A stretch of 64,000 bases of DNA from Chishuiella changwenlii (GTDB taxonomy: Bacteria; Bacteroidota; Bacteroidia; Flavobacteriales; Weeksellaceae): the NCBI RefSeq assembly GCF_900142565.1, contig NZ_FRBH01000003.1, forward strand, positions 186,001-250,000. The letters run 5' to 3'. Below the pieces are notes generated by a model. The model saw only the letters and a list, made by a program, of their open reading frames with translations, ran no database searches and was not told where the DNA came from. Below are positions 8,655 through 17,797 of this stretch, one piece after another; the first letter of the stretch is position 1; each line of letters opens with the position of its first letter. The translations under genes and the position numbers were made by a program.

Positions 8655-10916
8655 ATGCTAAAGAAAATTATCTTTCTAGGTTTATTAAACTTTACACATA
8701 CAGCTTTAATAGCACAAACTAAAACAACTCCAATCTATTTGGACGAATCTAAGCCAGTCGAAGATCGTATTAAAGACGCTCTATCTCGAATGACTGTTGA
8801 GGAAAAAGTGAGAATGTTACATGCACAATCTAAATTTAGTTCTGCAGGTGTTCCAAGATTAGGTATTCCAGAATTTTGGACAACAGATGGACCACATGGA
8901 GTAAGAGCAGAGGTGCAATGGGACGAATGGGATCAAGCAGGATGGACAAATGATTCTATTATTGCTTATCCAGCATTAACAGCTTTATCTGCAACTTGGA
9001 ACAAACAAATGTCTTGGAATTACGGAAAAGCAATTGGAGAAGAGGCAAGATACCGTAAAAAAGATGTTTTATTAGGACCTGGAGTAAATATTTACAGAAC
9101 TCCACTTAATGGTAGAAACTTCGAATACATGGGAGAAGATCCTTATTTAACATCTATCATGGTAGTTCCTTATATTAAAGGTGTACAGTCTAATGGAGTA
9201 GCAACAAGTGTAAAACACTATGCGTTAAATAACCAAGAAATGTTTCGTCATACAAGTAATGTTAAATTAGATGACAGAGCGTTGTATGAAATCTATCTTC
9301 CACCTTTTAAGGCAGCAGTAACAGAAGGAGATTCTTGGACGATTATGGGTGCTTATGACAAATACAAAGACCAATATGCTAGTCAAAATCAATACCTTTT
9401 AAATGACATTCTAAAAGGAGAATGGGGATATAAAGGAGTTGTTGTATCTGATTGGGGAGCTGTAAATAATACCGAGCAGGCTATTAAAAATGGTCTTGAT
9501 ATGGAATTCGGAAGCTGGACAAATGGTCTTTCAGCAGGTACAAGCAATGCATATGATAATTATTATTTAGCAAAACCATACTTAGATTTAATTAAATCTG
9601 GAAAAGTAGGAACAAAAGAATTAGATGATAAAGTTACACGTATTTTACGTTTGGCTTACAAAACAACAATGAACAAAAATAAACCTTTTGGTAGTGTAGC
9701 ATCTGAAGAACATATAGCTGTTGCAAAACAAATAGGTGAGGAGGGAATTGTTTTACTTAAAAATGATAATAATATTCTTCCAATAGATGCAAATAAAGTA
9801 AAATCTATTGCTGTTATTGGAGAGAATGCCATTAAGATGATGACTGTTGGTGGAGGTTCTTCTTCATTAAAAGCAAAATATGAAACTTTACCTCTTGACG
9901 GAATTAAATCTCGTTTCGGAAAACAAACTGAAGTAAAATATGCGAGAGGTTATGTTGGAGATCCAGGAGGAGAATATAATGGTGTAAAATCTGGTCAAAA
10001 TTTAGAAGATAAGCGTTCAGAAAAAGAACTTTTTAACGAGGCAATTGCTTTAGCAAAATCTGCTGATGTTGTTATTTTTGTTGGAGGATTAAACAAAGCG
10101 GATTTTCAGGATTCTGAAGGTAATGATAGAAAAAGTTATAACTTACCATATAATCAAGACAAGTTAATACAAGAACTTGCAAAAGCAAATAAAAATCTTG
10201 TTGTAAGTTTAGTATCTGGTAATGCAGTTGCAATGCCTTGGATAAAAGATGTACCAAGTATTGTACAAACATGGTATTTAGGATCTGAAGCAGGAAACTC
10301 TTTAGCATCTGTATTAGCTGGAGATGCAAATCCATCTGGAAAATTACCATTTACATTCCCAGTTAAATTAGAAGATAACTCTGCTCATCAATTAGGAGAA
10401 TATCCTGGGAATAAAGAAGAGTTAGCAGCCGGAAAAGGTAAAGATCAACAAAATCCGATTAACATTACATACAACGAAGGAATCTTAGTTGGTTACCGTT
10501 GGCATGATACTAAAAAGATTAAACCTCTTTTCAGTTTTGGACATGGATTAAGCTATACAACATTTGAGTTTGGTAAAGTAAAGGCTGATAAAACAACAAT
10601 TAGTCAAAACGATAAAATCACATTTACATTTACTGTGAAAAATGTTGGTAACGTTGCAGGAGCCGAAGTTGCTCAACTTTATATTACAGATGTAAAATCG
10701 TCTGTTCTTCGTCCAACAAAAGAATTAAAAGGTTTTGAGAAAGTTTACTTAAAACCAGGAGAAGAAAAAGAAGTTAAAATTACAGTAGATAAAGCTGCAT
10801 TAAGTTATTTTGATGCTGATAAACATGCTTGGGTTGCAGAACCAGGAGATTTTGAAGCTTTAATTGGAAATTCTTCTGATAATATAAAAACTAAAATTAA
10901 GTTTACACTTAAATAA
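8655..10916 (+). CDS. Beta-glucosidase-type glycoside hydrolase, family GH3
   Basis: 753 aa with a signal peptide (to ~residue 21, ALIAQ). Domain order is GH3 N-terminal barrel (~residues 45-345), GH3 C-terminal alpha/beta sandwich (~375-600) and fibronectin-III-like domain (~660-745). The catalytic nucleophile is Asp266 in GVVVSDWGAV, and the substrate-binding KHYALNNQE motif is present. GH3 enzymes release terminal beta-linked glucose (or xylose) from oligosaccharides in the periplasm. There is no SusC/SusD pair or other carbohydrate gene next to it, so this is not a classical polysaccharide utilisation locus. Specificity is not readable. Confidence 0.92.
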   Translation: MLKKIIFLGLLNFTHTALIAQTKTTPIYLDESKPVEDRIKDALSRMTVEEKVRMLHAQSKFSSAGVPRLGIPEFWTTDGPHGVRAEVQWDEWDQAGWTNDSIIAYPALTALSATWNKQMSWNYGKAIGEEARYRKKDVLLGPGVNIYRTPLNGRNFEYMGEDPYLTSIMVVPYIKGVQSNGVATSVKHYALNNQEMFRHTSNVKLDDRALYEIYLPPFKAAVTEGDSWTIMGAYDKYKDQYASQNQYLLNDILKGEWGYKGVVVSDWGAVNNTEQAIKNGLDMEFGSWTNGLSAGTSNAYDNYYLAKPYLDLIKSGKVGTKELDDKVTRILRLAYKTTMNKNKPFGSVASEEHIAVAKQIGEEGIVLLKNDNNILPIDANKVKSIAVIGENAIKMMTVGGGSSSLKAKYETLPLDGIKSRFGKQTEVKYARGYVGDPGGEYNGVKSGQNLEDKRSEKELFNEAIALAKSADVVIFVGGLNKADFQDSEGNDRKSYNLPYNQDKLIQELAKANKNLVVSLVSGNAVAMPWIKDVPSIVQTWYLGSEAGNSLASVLAGDANPSGKLPFTFPVKLEDNSAHQLGEYPGNKEELAAGKGKDQQNPINITYNEGILVGYRWHDTKKIKPLFSFGHGLSYTTFEFGKVKADKTTISQNDKITFTFTVKNVGNVAGAEVAQLYITDVKSSVLRPTKELKGFEKVYLKPGEEKEVKITVDKAALSYFDADKHAWVAEPGDFEALIGNSSDNIKTKIKFTLK

Positions 10917-10920
10917 TCAA

Positions 10921-10950
10921 AAAAAGCTGTTCTGAAAAGAACAGCTTTTT
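10921..10950 (+). terminator. Terminator of the GH3 gene
   Basis: Perfect 13-bp stem AAAAAGCTGTTCT / AGAACAGCTTTTT with a GAAA tetraloop. Confidence 0.9.
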
Positions 10951-10975
10951 ATTTATCTTATGCTATCTTTAGACA

Positions 10976-11674
10976 ATGGAAAATCTATTTTCAGCACATA
11001 AACAAGTTGCAACTGTTTCTTCTTTTTCGGAGCTAATCACAAAACATTTTCATGGAGAAATAAATGCATTATGTTGGCAAAGAAACTTAGAAGGAGATTT
11101 TAAAGAAATAGTCTCTCAACTACAATTAAAAGAGAATATTACTGAAATTTCTATTGAAGATTTAAAACAATTAAATTTATCCGATAAAGGAAATAGAGCA
11201 AGAGAAATCATTATAGATGATTTGGTTAATTTAACTGCTTTTGGAGCTATGCCAACTCTCAATCTATTAAAGGCGTATGACCGTGACGATGAGTTTGATT
11301 TTATTTCTACGGATGTTTATTCATTTCATGTGGATCGTTCACCTATTGGAACAGATACGTTTTTATGTACATATTATGGCGCTTCGAGTGATATTATTCC
11401 AAATGATGAGGTTGAACAAAAAATATTAATTCCAGAAGTTAGAGCAGCGCTGAAAAAACTACATGAAGGTACAGAAGATGACTTTGAGAATTTTTTAAAA
11501 GATAATTACTTTGATTTACATTATCAACCAAAACCAAATGCACAATCTGTAAATTTAGGATTAGGTCACCTTTGGCGATTAGCTGTAGATCATCCAGACC
11601 AAGAGGTTTTACCTTGTGTACATAGAGCTCCAAAAGAAAATAAGGACGAATATCGACTTTTGTTGATTTGCTAA
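10976..11674 (+). CDS. DUF1826-like protein
   Basis: 232 aa, cytoplasmic (no signal peptide). It contains FHVDRSPIGTDTFLCTYYG (~residues 118-136) with an H-x-D pair and a C-terminal LPCVHRAP...EYRLLLIC with a distal His and Arg. This resembles the DUF1826 family and more loosely the metal-binding His-x-Asp...His arrangement of cupin/2-oxoglutarate oxygenases. I recognise the family only from these motifs, so the name is tentative and any oxygenase role is inference. Single gene after a terminator. Confidence 0.55.
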   Translation: MENLFSAHKQVATVSSFSELITKHFHGEINALCWQRNLEGDFKEIVSQLQLKENITEISIEDLKQLNLSDKGNRAREIIIDDLVNLTAFGAMPTLNLLKAYDRDDEFDFISTDVYSFHVDRSPIGTDTFLCTYYGASSDIIPNDEVEQKILIPEVRAALKKLHEGTEDDFENFLKDNYFDLHYQPKPNAQSVNLGLGHLWRLAVDHPDQEVLPCVHRAPKENKDEYRLLLIC

Positions 11675-12085
<411 letters not shown>

Positions 12086-12092
12086 TAACACT

Positions 12093-12569
12093 TTATTGAT
12101 TAAGAAAGTTGAAATTCAATGGGATTTCTAAACTATTTTTATCAACGCTCATTGCTACAACTGTACGAAATCGTTTAATGTTTTTATTGCTAAAAAATAG
12201 TTCTCGAGAAAGTATTTCATAATCTTTCATCGTTGGAACAACTATTACTAAGAAAAAATCTGATTCACCAGTGACATAAAAATATTGTTGAATTTCAGGA
12301 ACTAAAGAAAATTGTTCTTTTAGGGCATCAATCTGTTCTATTTTCTCACATTCAAGAAATAACTCTACCAATATAGTAACCTTATTACCTAGTTTATCTC
12401 TATTTATAACAGAAACATCTTTTTCAATAATTCCATCTTCACGTAATTTTTTTATACGTCTTTGTACAGCAGGAGCAGAAAGACCAATTGCTTCACCAAT
12501 ATCTCGTTGTGAAGTTAAATTATCTTTTTGTAGAATATCTAAAATTTTATAATCTAAAATATCAAGCAT
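12093..12569 (-). CDS. Lrp/AsnC-family transcriptional regulator
   Basis: 158 aa from ATG 12569. A TTG codon at 12581 would add four residues but the usual family N-terminus (MLDxxDxKIL) starts at this ATG. The N-terminal helix-turn-helix (TSQRDIGEAIGLSAPAVQRRIKKL) is followed by a RAM/ACT-like effector domain with GESDFFLVIVV. Lrp-type proteins sense amino acids. It is divergently transcribed from an EamA exporter gene with 103 bp between start codons, an arrangement typical of a local regulator and its target. Confidence 0.9.
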   Translation of the reverse strand: MLDILDYKILDILQKDNLTSQRDIGEAIGLSAPAVQRRIKKLREDGIIEKDVSVINRDKLGNKVTILVELFLECEKIEQIDALKEQFSLVPEIQQYFYVTGESDFFLVIVVPTMKDYEILSRELFFSNKNIKRFRTVVAMSVDKNSLEIPLNFNFLNQ

Positions 12570-12598
12570 AACACGAAACAAAATTGCATAATGATATC

Positions 12599-12639
12599 CA
12601 AATTTAATAAAAAAGACAACTATAACTGATATAATTTTG
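12599..12639. promoter_or_regulatory. Divergent promoters of the Lrp and EamA genes
   Basis: + strand TAATTTTG (12632-12639) lies 33 bp before the EamA start. CAAATTTA (12599-12606) reads TAAATTTG on the minus strand, 29 bp before the Lrp start. The two boxes are 25 bp apart, so one bound regulator could control both. Confidence 0.55.
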
Positions 12640-12672
12640 CGTGCTATATAATAAAATTAAGATCAGAGTTAA

Positions 12673-13545
12673 ATGAAAAAAGGAATTATTTTAGGAATAC
12701 TAGCAGCTACATTATGGGGAATATCTGGAACATTAGGTCAGTTTCTTTTCGAAGAAAAAGAAATAAATGTTGAATGGTTGATAACAATACGTTTATTGAT
12801 TTCTGGTATTTGCCTTTTGTTATTTGCAAAGTATAGAAAAAATGATCTTTTTAAAATATGGACGAATAAAAAAGATAGCGTTCAATTAATCGTATTTAGT
12901 ATTGTTGGAATGCTAGGAGTACAGTATACTTATTTTGCCGCAATAAAACATTCTAATGCTGCTACAGCAACCGTTTTACAATTTATAGGTCCAATTCTTA
13001 TTGCAATTTATTTAGCCATAAAATATAAAACATTACCAAAAAAAATAGAAATTCTAGCTATTGTTTTAGCTGTTTTAGGAACATTCTTACTCGTAACTCA
13101 CGGAAAATTAAATAGTCTTTCTATAAGTCCTTTAGCATTATTTTTAGGATTAGCTTCAGCTGTTACACTGGCAATATATTCCCTACAAGCAAAAGAATTA
13201 TTAATAAAATATAATTCAACAGCTATTGTAGGTTGGGCAATGCTGATAGGAGGAATAGTATTTAGTTTTGTAAAAGCTCCTTGGCAAATAGAAGGGAAAT
13301 GGGATTTAGAAAGTCTCCTATCAATAATTTTTATTGTCTTTTTAGCGACATTAGTAGCCTTTTATTCCTATTTAACTGCAACAAAAATAATTGGTCCACA
13401 GAAAGCAAGTTTAGTAGCTTCTGTTGAACCACTTGTTGCTGTAGTTTTATCTGTTACTTGGTTAAATATTCCTTTTCAAATCATAGATTGGATAGGAAGC
13501 TTGTGCATAGTTTCTACTATTTTTTTATTGAGTAGAAGTAAATAA
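12673..13545 (+). CDS. EamA/DMT-family transporter
   Basis: 290 aa with ten predicted membrane helices in two EamA repeats (ILAATLWGISGTLGQ at ~10-24; SVEPLVAVVLSVTWL near ~255). Drug/metabolite transporters of this group usually export amino acids or related metabolites through the inner membrane. The divergent Lrp/AsnC regulator supports an amino-acid substrate, but this is inference from context. Confidence 0.86.
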   Translation: MKKGIILGILAATLWGISGTLGQFLFEEKEINVEWLITIRLLISGICLLLFAKYRKNDLFKIWTNKKDSVQLIVFSIVGMLGVQYTYFAAIKHSNAATATVLQFIGPILIAIYLAIKYKTLPKKIEILAIVLAVLGTFLLVTHGKLNSLSISPLALFLGLASAVTLAIYSLQAKELLIKYNSTAIVGWAMLIGGIVFSFVKAPWQIEGKWDLESLLSIIFIVFLATLVAFYSYLTATKIIGPQKASLVASVEPLVAVVLSVTWLNIPFQIIDWIGSLCIVSTIFLLSRSK

Positions 13546-13823
13546 GAATTCTTAATTGTGTTGTATTTAACACATTTATACCGTATATGGTATGTTTATT
13601 GAATATTCTTAATCATAACGAAGCGTTCGTTTATAATTTTATAAAAAATAATCTCTACTTAATTAACAACCTTCACCTGTGTATGTCAGACAAATTGCTT
13701 TATAAATTTTAATAAAGCAAAGCAATTCAATTATTAATCTTAAAAGTAGATTAATTGAATGATGGTTTAGAGCTAAAGACTCTATTAGATATAGAATACT
13801 TATAACAGTTAAAACTAATCGTT
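13546..13823 (+). other. Structured leader region upstream of a 47-aa membrane peptide
   Basis: Holds a 17-bp motif shared with 15719-15735 (13586-13602), a degenerate Crp/Fnr-like site (13602-13617), a -7-like TAATTTTA (13634-13641) and two consecutive hairpins. The first pairs TTGCTTTAT (13695-13703) with ATAAAGCAA (13712-13720). The second, 13725-13760, pairs an ATTCAATTA...ATCT arm with AGATTAATTGAAT, with a 3-nt bulge. A ~180-nt structured 5' leader or a small RNA is possible. Confidence 0.4.
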
Positions 13824-13967
13824 ATGTTTCCACAATTTGAAGAGTTCTTTTTATCTAGCTTACATATTTTTGCCTATATACTCTTACTTATAGGTGGATG
13901 GTTTTTTCTTTTCTTTTGGCTTAGAAAAAAGAAAAGAAATAAAAAGAACAGAGAGAATAGAGAGTAA
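13824..13967 (+). CDS. Small membrane peptide with basic tail
   Basis: 47 aa from ATG 13824 to TAA 13967. One strongly hydrophobic helix (~residues 13-33, AYILLLIGGWFFLFFW) is followed by a 14-residue tail made almost only of Lys, Arg, Asn and Glu (RKKKRNKKNRENRE). No family recognised. The clean signal-anchor/positive-inside layout and its place in the stress cluster argue for a real gene. The 360 bp after it have no ORF before the next gene but carry an operator. Confidence 0.55.
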   Translation: MFPQFEEFFLSSLHIFAYILLLIGGWFFLFFWLRKKKRNKKNRENRE

Positions 13968-14183
13968 AGTAGTGTTACTTTAATTAGTCGATTAACCAGT
14001 ATATTTAAAACTGCCAATCGACTAATTTTTTTTCAATTGATTCTTAATAGAAAGAAGAAAAATTAAATAAAACTTATTTTCACTTTACTTATTACATTTA
14101 TTTATTATTCTAAAAGTATACTAACAAGCAAATGTTAGTGTACTTTAATACATTAATTTTAAGAGCTTTAAATGTTTAAGAGT

Positions 14184-14231
14184 GTTTATGATCTTAATCA
14201 TAAACAAGGCATGCTTATCTTGATAATTTAG
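14184..14231 (+). promoter_or_regulatory. Crp/Fnr-type operator and promoter of the KGG-protein gene
   Basis: Perfect inverted repeat GTTTATGAT-CTTA-ATCATAAAC (14184-14205, 9+4+9 bp). Exactly 21 bp after the TATGAT-N4-ATCATA core (14187-14202) is the -7-like box TAATTTAG (14224-14231). The operator centre would lie near -41.5 from the transcription start, the class II activation position. The 5' UTR would be ~95 nt. Confidence 0.68.
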
Positions 14232-14333
14232 CTAAACAAAGAAATCTAATTAGTATTTCGATAAAAGTTTAATCCAATTTATAGCGTAAGTAAATACTAG
14301 TCCATTTATGAGATAAATTACAAAACTACAATT

Positions 14334-14981
14334 ATGAAAAGGAGTAATTCAAACAATCACAATTCGCAAAGCAATTCACACAACAATTCCCATAATGCAA
14401 AGTCTACGTTAGAAGAAATCTATCAGTTGGGTTATGATCATGGTTTTAACGACGCATCTCAGGACGAAGACTATGATGATGATTTTTCTGATTATGAAGA
14501 CGAATATGACAATTTTGCAAGTGGTTATAACGAGGATAACTACGGCGACGATGATTATGATGACGACGACAATTATGACGTTGATTATGATTATGATGAA
14601 AGCGATTATCAGGACAATAGAAGAGGAAACAATAGAAGAAACATGCCAGAAAGAGACAATAGAGGGCGATTTGTTTCTTCTGATGATCGTTCTTCTGGTC
14701 GTGGAGGTCGCTCTTCATCATCACAATCAAATAACAGAAGATCTTCTTCTAATTCTAGCTCTAATTCTCGCAGTAATGCATCGAGAAGCGGGAATAGCAG
14801 AAATTCAGGAAGTGGAACAGGCTCTTCAAAAAGAGGTTTTGCTTCATTGAGTAAAGCTGAACGTATACGTATAGCGCGTATGGGAGGAAAAGCATCTCAT
14901 GGAGGAGGTAATTCATCAAACCGACGTAACCAATCTTCAAATTCGAGCCGTTCAGGATTCGGAGGTAGAAGAAATGGTTAA
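14334..14981 (+). CDS. KGG-motif stress protein with low-complexity polyampholyte regions
   Basis: 215 aa in four parts: an Asn/Ser/His-rich head (1-24); a short ordered stretch EEIYQLGYDHGFNDA (27-41); a block of ~50 residues almost wholly Asp, Tyr and Glu; and an Arg/Ser/Asn/Gly-rich basic tail containing the stress-protein KGG/Con-10 motif (GFASLSKAER...ARMGGKASHGG, ~168-192). KGG proteins are hydrophilic stress-induced proteins in other bacteria. Most of this protein is probably disordered. Clear terminator after it. An operator for a Crp/Fnr-type activator lies upstream. Confidence 0.8.
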   Translation: MKRSNSNNHNSQSNSHNNSHNAKSTLEEIYQLGYDHGFNDASQDEDYDDDFSDYEDEYDNFASGYNEDNYGDDDYDDDDNYDVDYDYDESDYQDNRRGNNRRNMPERDNRGRFVSSDDRSSGRGGRSSSSQSNNRRSSSNSSSNSRSNASRSGNSRNSGSGTGSSKRGFASLSKAERIRIARMGGKASHGGGNSSNRRNQSSNSSRSGFGGRRNG

Positions 14982-14991
14982 TTGTTTTGTA

Positions 14992-15020
14992 TTGCCTCTT
15001 CTACAAGAAGAGGCAATTTT
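14992..15020 (+). terminator. Terminator between the KGG and DUF892 genes
   Basis: Perfect 10-bp stem TTGCCTCTTC / GAAGAGGCAA with a TACAA loop, then TTTTATT. It lies only 20 bp before the DUF892 start, so it could also attenuate read-through into that gene. Confidence 0.82.
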
Positions 15021-15040
15021 ATTCTAAAAAAAGTAAAATT

Positions 15041-15607
15041 ATGGTAAAGAAAGATTCAAGCACAACTGTTACAACAGAAATGCCAAAAGAAAATGTAGAT
15101 ACGAACATGAAAAAGTCTGAACTACATAAGTTTTTTTTAGCTGCATTAAAAGATATTTACTACGCAGAGCATGCACTGGTTGATGGTTTAGATAAAATGC
15201 AAAAATCAGCTACAACAGAAGAGTTACAAGATGCTTTTGAAGATCATCAATTACAAACGAAAAAACATATTAGTCGTTTAGAGAAGGTTTTTACATTATT
15301 AGATGAAAAAGCAGAAAAAAAGGAATGTGAAGCTATTAAAGGTTTAATAAAAGAAGCAGAAGAAATTATAAAATCTACTAAAGAAGGTACAATGACACGT
15401 GATGCAGCTTTAATTATTGCAGCCCAAAAAATTGAACATTATGAAATTGCGACTTATGGAGGTCTAGTTCAATTAGCACTAACAATGAAACATGATAAAA
15501 TAGCTAATCTACTTGAAAAAACATTATTTGAAGAGGAAGAAACGGATTATAACCTAACCGATATTGCTGAGACTTCAATTAATTTTGAAGCTGAGGAAGA
15601 AGATTAG
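15041..15607 (+). CDS. DUF892 (YciE/YciF-like) ferritin-like stress protein
   Basis: 188 aa from ATG 15041. An in-frame TTG at 14987 would run through a terminator hairpin and is rejected. The four-helix DUF892 pattern is clear (KSELHKFFLAALKDIYYAEHAL, then ALIIAAQKIEHYEIATYGGLV, then LLEKTLFEEEETDYNLTDIA), with Glu/His residues placed as in ferritin-like di-metal sites. YciF relatives are stress-induced and structurally ferritin-like, with no proven reaction. A neighbour of other general-stress genes. Confidence 0.9.
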   Translation: MVKKDSSTTVTTEMPKENVDTNMKKSELHKFFLAALKDIYYAEHALVDGLDKMQKSATTEELQDAFEDHQLQTKKHISRLEKVFTLLDEKAEKKECEAIKGLIKEAEEIIKSTKEGTMTRDAALIIAAQKIEHYEIATYGGLVQLALTMKHDKIANLLEKTLFEEEETDYNLTDIAETSINFEAEEED

Positions 15608-15810
15608 TTCTCTATCAGGTCTCTTATTTTTATTTTTTATTTCTGAAAATATTAATAAGAGATCTTTTTATTTAAGTAAAAGTTTAATTACTAATGTTTT
15701 TAACATTTTATTGTCGCTTATGGTATGTTTGTTGAGCTAAATTACTTTGACTTAAAATACCAAATACCAAATGTAACAGACCAAATAAAAACAAACTAAA
15801 AAAACAAGCT

Positions 15811-16410
15811 ATGTTAATTGACGAGAAATTATTATATCAGTATGGAGCTGAAAGAATGTTCTATAAAAGTGGAGATATCATTTTTAATGAAGGTATGAGT
15901 CCATTTTTCTATTATCAGATTGTAGTTGGAAAAGTTAAACTCAATCATTATAACGAAGAAGGAAAAGAATCTATTCAGAATATTATATTGCCTGGACAGA
16001 GTATAGGAGAGTGTTTATTATTTTTAGACAATTTTTATCCTATGAATGCGGAGGTTTTAGAAGAAACAGTTCTTTTAAAATTAAGTAAAACAAAATTTTT
16101 AGAGCTATTAAATTTCTATCCCTACTTATACAAAGACCTTAGTTTATTTATGTCTGGAGAGTTATATCATAGATTTTTATTAATGCAAAATAATTCGATT
16201 AATAGTCCAATTATTCGATTAAAAGGATTACTAGATTATTTAAAGAATGAGACTTTAGATGCAGCAATTCCTTTTTCATTTAAAATAGATTTAACACGCC
16301 AACAATTGGCAGGTTTAACAGGGATGTGCGTAGAAACAGTAATTAGGACCGTTAAGCTAATGGAATCTCAGAATATGTTGAGGTTAAAAAAAGGAAAAAT
16401 ACTTTATTAA
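15811..16410 (+). CDS. Crp/Fnr-family transcriptional regulator
   Basis: 199 aa. The cyclic-nucleotide-binding-type beta-roll (~residues 10-120) contains GQSIGECLLF. The C-terminal winged helix (~145-199) has the recognition helix LTRQQLAGLTGMCVETVIRTVKLM. There is no N-terminal Cys cluster, so it is not an Fe-S oxygen sensor of classical FNR type. It begins MLIDEKLLYQYGAERM, nearly the same as the HTH-less paralogue encoded 2 kb away. It is the obvious candidate to bind the TATGAT-N4-ATCATA operators in this cluster. Confidence 0.9.
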   Translation: MLIDEKLLYQYGAERMFYKSGDIIFNEGMSPFFYYQIVVGKVKLNHYNEEGKESIQNIILPGQSIGECLLFLDNFYPMNAEVLEETVLLKLSKTKFLELLNFYPYLYKDLSLFMSGELYHRFLLMQNNSINSPIIRLKGLLDYLKNETLDAAIPFSFKIDLTRQQLAGLTGMCVETVIRTVKLMESQNMLRLKKGKILY

Positions 16411-16534
16411 TTACGATGTAATTTCTTCAACTGCTATATCACTAATAACTACATTATTTTATTCCGATATTTTTTATTAATATGTACAAGAAGCAGATTT
16501 TTGTTTTAATTTAAAATCTGCTACAGAGTATGTC

Positions 16535-16891
16535 TCACTCAAATTTTTCTCTTAACATAAAGAGAATTTCTTGTTCTTTTTGCACTTTAAAATAAGCAAA
16601 TTTTGAGTATAAATTTATCAATGTTTCTTTTGTGATATTTGGTTTTAACTCTTGATTATGTTGTTTATTTGCTTTCAAGAAATCAATTGCTTGAGATTTA
16701 TACGCTATTACTAAATTCGTTAAAAATTCCTTCTTTTCTTGGCAATTTGTTAATTGGCTCATTTTGTCTATAGATTGTATAATAAAAGGAAGATCGTGCA
16801 ATAAATGATTTGTTGTAGAACCAAAAATAAACTCATGAATGAAGTCTACAAATTCATGATCTTTTTGGGTTATTTTTATAATTATACTCAT
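16535..16891 (-). CDS. Hypothetical alpha-helical protein
   Basis: 118 aa, predicted all-helical, with no signal peptide. I do not recognise the family. It is third in an operon with the HTH-less Crp/Fnr-like gene and an SDR (24 bp after the SDR gene's... start-proximal neighbour on the minus strand), so it shares their operator-controlled promoter. Confidence 0.6.
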   Translation of the reverse strand: MSIIIKITQKDHEFVDFIHEFIFGSTTNHLLHDLPFIIQSIDKMSQLTNCQEKKEFLTNLVIAYKSQAIDFLKANKQHNQELKPNITKETLINLYSKFAYFKVQKEQEILFMLREKFE

Positions 16892-16915
16892 ATAGCAAAT
16901 TTTTGAATTTATTTT

Positions 16916-17767
16916 TTATCCATTAACTATTTCACTACCATTTGGATGAATAACTTGTCCACTAATAAATCGTGAATCTTCACACGCTAAAAATAAAAAT
17001 GCAGGAGCAATTTCATTTGGCATACCTGCTCTTCCCATAGGAGAATCAGTTCCAAATTTTTCAATTTTTTCTGGCTCAAAAGAAGAAACAATTAATGGAG
17101 TCCAAACTGGTCCAGGAGCAACAGCATTCACTCTAATTTCCTTTTCGACTAAATTAGCAGCTAAACTTCTTGTAAAAGATACAATAGCTCCTTTAGTTGC
17201 AGCATAATCTATTAACTTTGGACTTCCTCTGTAAGCTGTAACAGAAGTTGTGTTGATAATAGAACTTCCTTTTTTCATATATGGCAAAGCATATTTTGTT
17301 ACCCAGAAACATGAGAAGACATTGTTTTTAAAAGTTTTCTCTAGTTGTTGAGTACTTATTTCCTCTAAACTTTCACTTTCCCAATGTAAAGCGGCATTGT
17401 TGATTAAAATATCAATTTTTTGATACGATTTTATAGTTTGCTCTACAGCTTTCTCACAGTTCTTTTCAATAGATAAATCAACTTTAATTAGTTTACATTT
17501 AACATTATATTTTTCTACTTCTTTTTTGGTTTTTGACGCTTCATGTTTTTCACTTAAGTAAACAATAGCTAAATCGGCACCTTCTTGAGCAAAAAGCAAA
17601 GCAGTTGCTTTTCCTATTCCACTATCTCCTCCTGTAATTAAAGCAATTTTACCAGCTAATTTGCCTTCTTTTTGATAATCAATTGGAGAAGTTTCTGGTA
17701 CAGGTTTCATTTTTTTTTCTTCACCTGGTCGCTTTTGCTGTTGACTTTCTTGATTTATTTTTTTCAT
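16916..17767 (-). CDS. SDR-family oxidoreductase (YghA/YdaD general-stress type)
   Basis: 283 aa. Classical SDR Rossmann motifs TGGDSGIG (~46-53), NNAA (~124-127) and the active-site YAATK (~195-199). The long polar N-terminal extension (QQQKRPGEEKKMKPVPE) before the fold is characteristic of the E. coli YghA / B. subtilis YdaD (GSP39) stress-induced branch. It reduces carbonyls with NAD(P)H in the cytoplasm; the true substrate is unknown. It lies 30 bp downstream of the HTH-less Crp/Fnr-like gene in the same operon. Confidence 0.88.
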   Translation of the reverse strand: MKKINQESQQQKRPGEEKKMKPVPETSPIDYQKEGKLAGKIALITGGDSGIGKATALLFAQEGADLAIVYLSEKHEASKTKKEVEKYNVKCKLIKVDLSIEKNCEKAVEQTIKSYQKIDILINNAALHWESESLEEISTQQLEKTFKNNVFSCFWVTKYALPYMKKGSSIINTTSVTAYRGSPKLIDYAATKGAIVSFTRSLAANLVEKEIRVNAVAPGPVWTPLIVSSFEPEKIEKFGTDSPMGRAGMPNEIAPAFLFLACEDSRFISGQVIHPNGSEIVNG

Positions 17768-17797
17768 ATCGTATTGTTTTTATTATTCAAAATCAAT

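Noticed and set aside
13602-13617. Possible fourth Crp/Fnr operator (AATATT-CTTA-ATCATA)
   Set aside because: Only the right arm and centre match, and the nearest -7-like box begins 16 bp away instead of 21. Kept only as a note in the leader entry.
14434-14850. Overlapping 138-codon frame inside the KGG gene
   Set aside because: It only reads the repetitive Asp/Ser/Arg codons out of frame and yields Met/Thr/Ile-rich nonsense.
14987-15040. N-terminal extension of the DUF892 protein from a TTG codon
   Set aside because: The segment is a terminator hairpin; ATG 15041 fits the family start.
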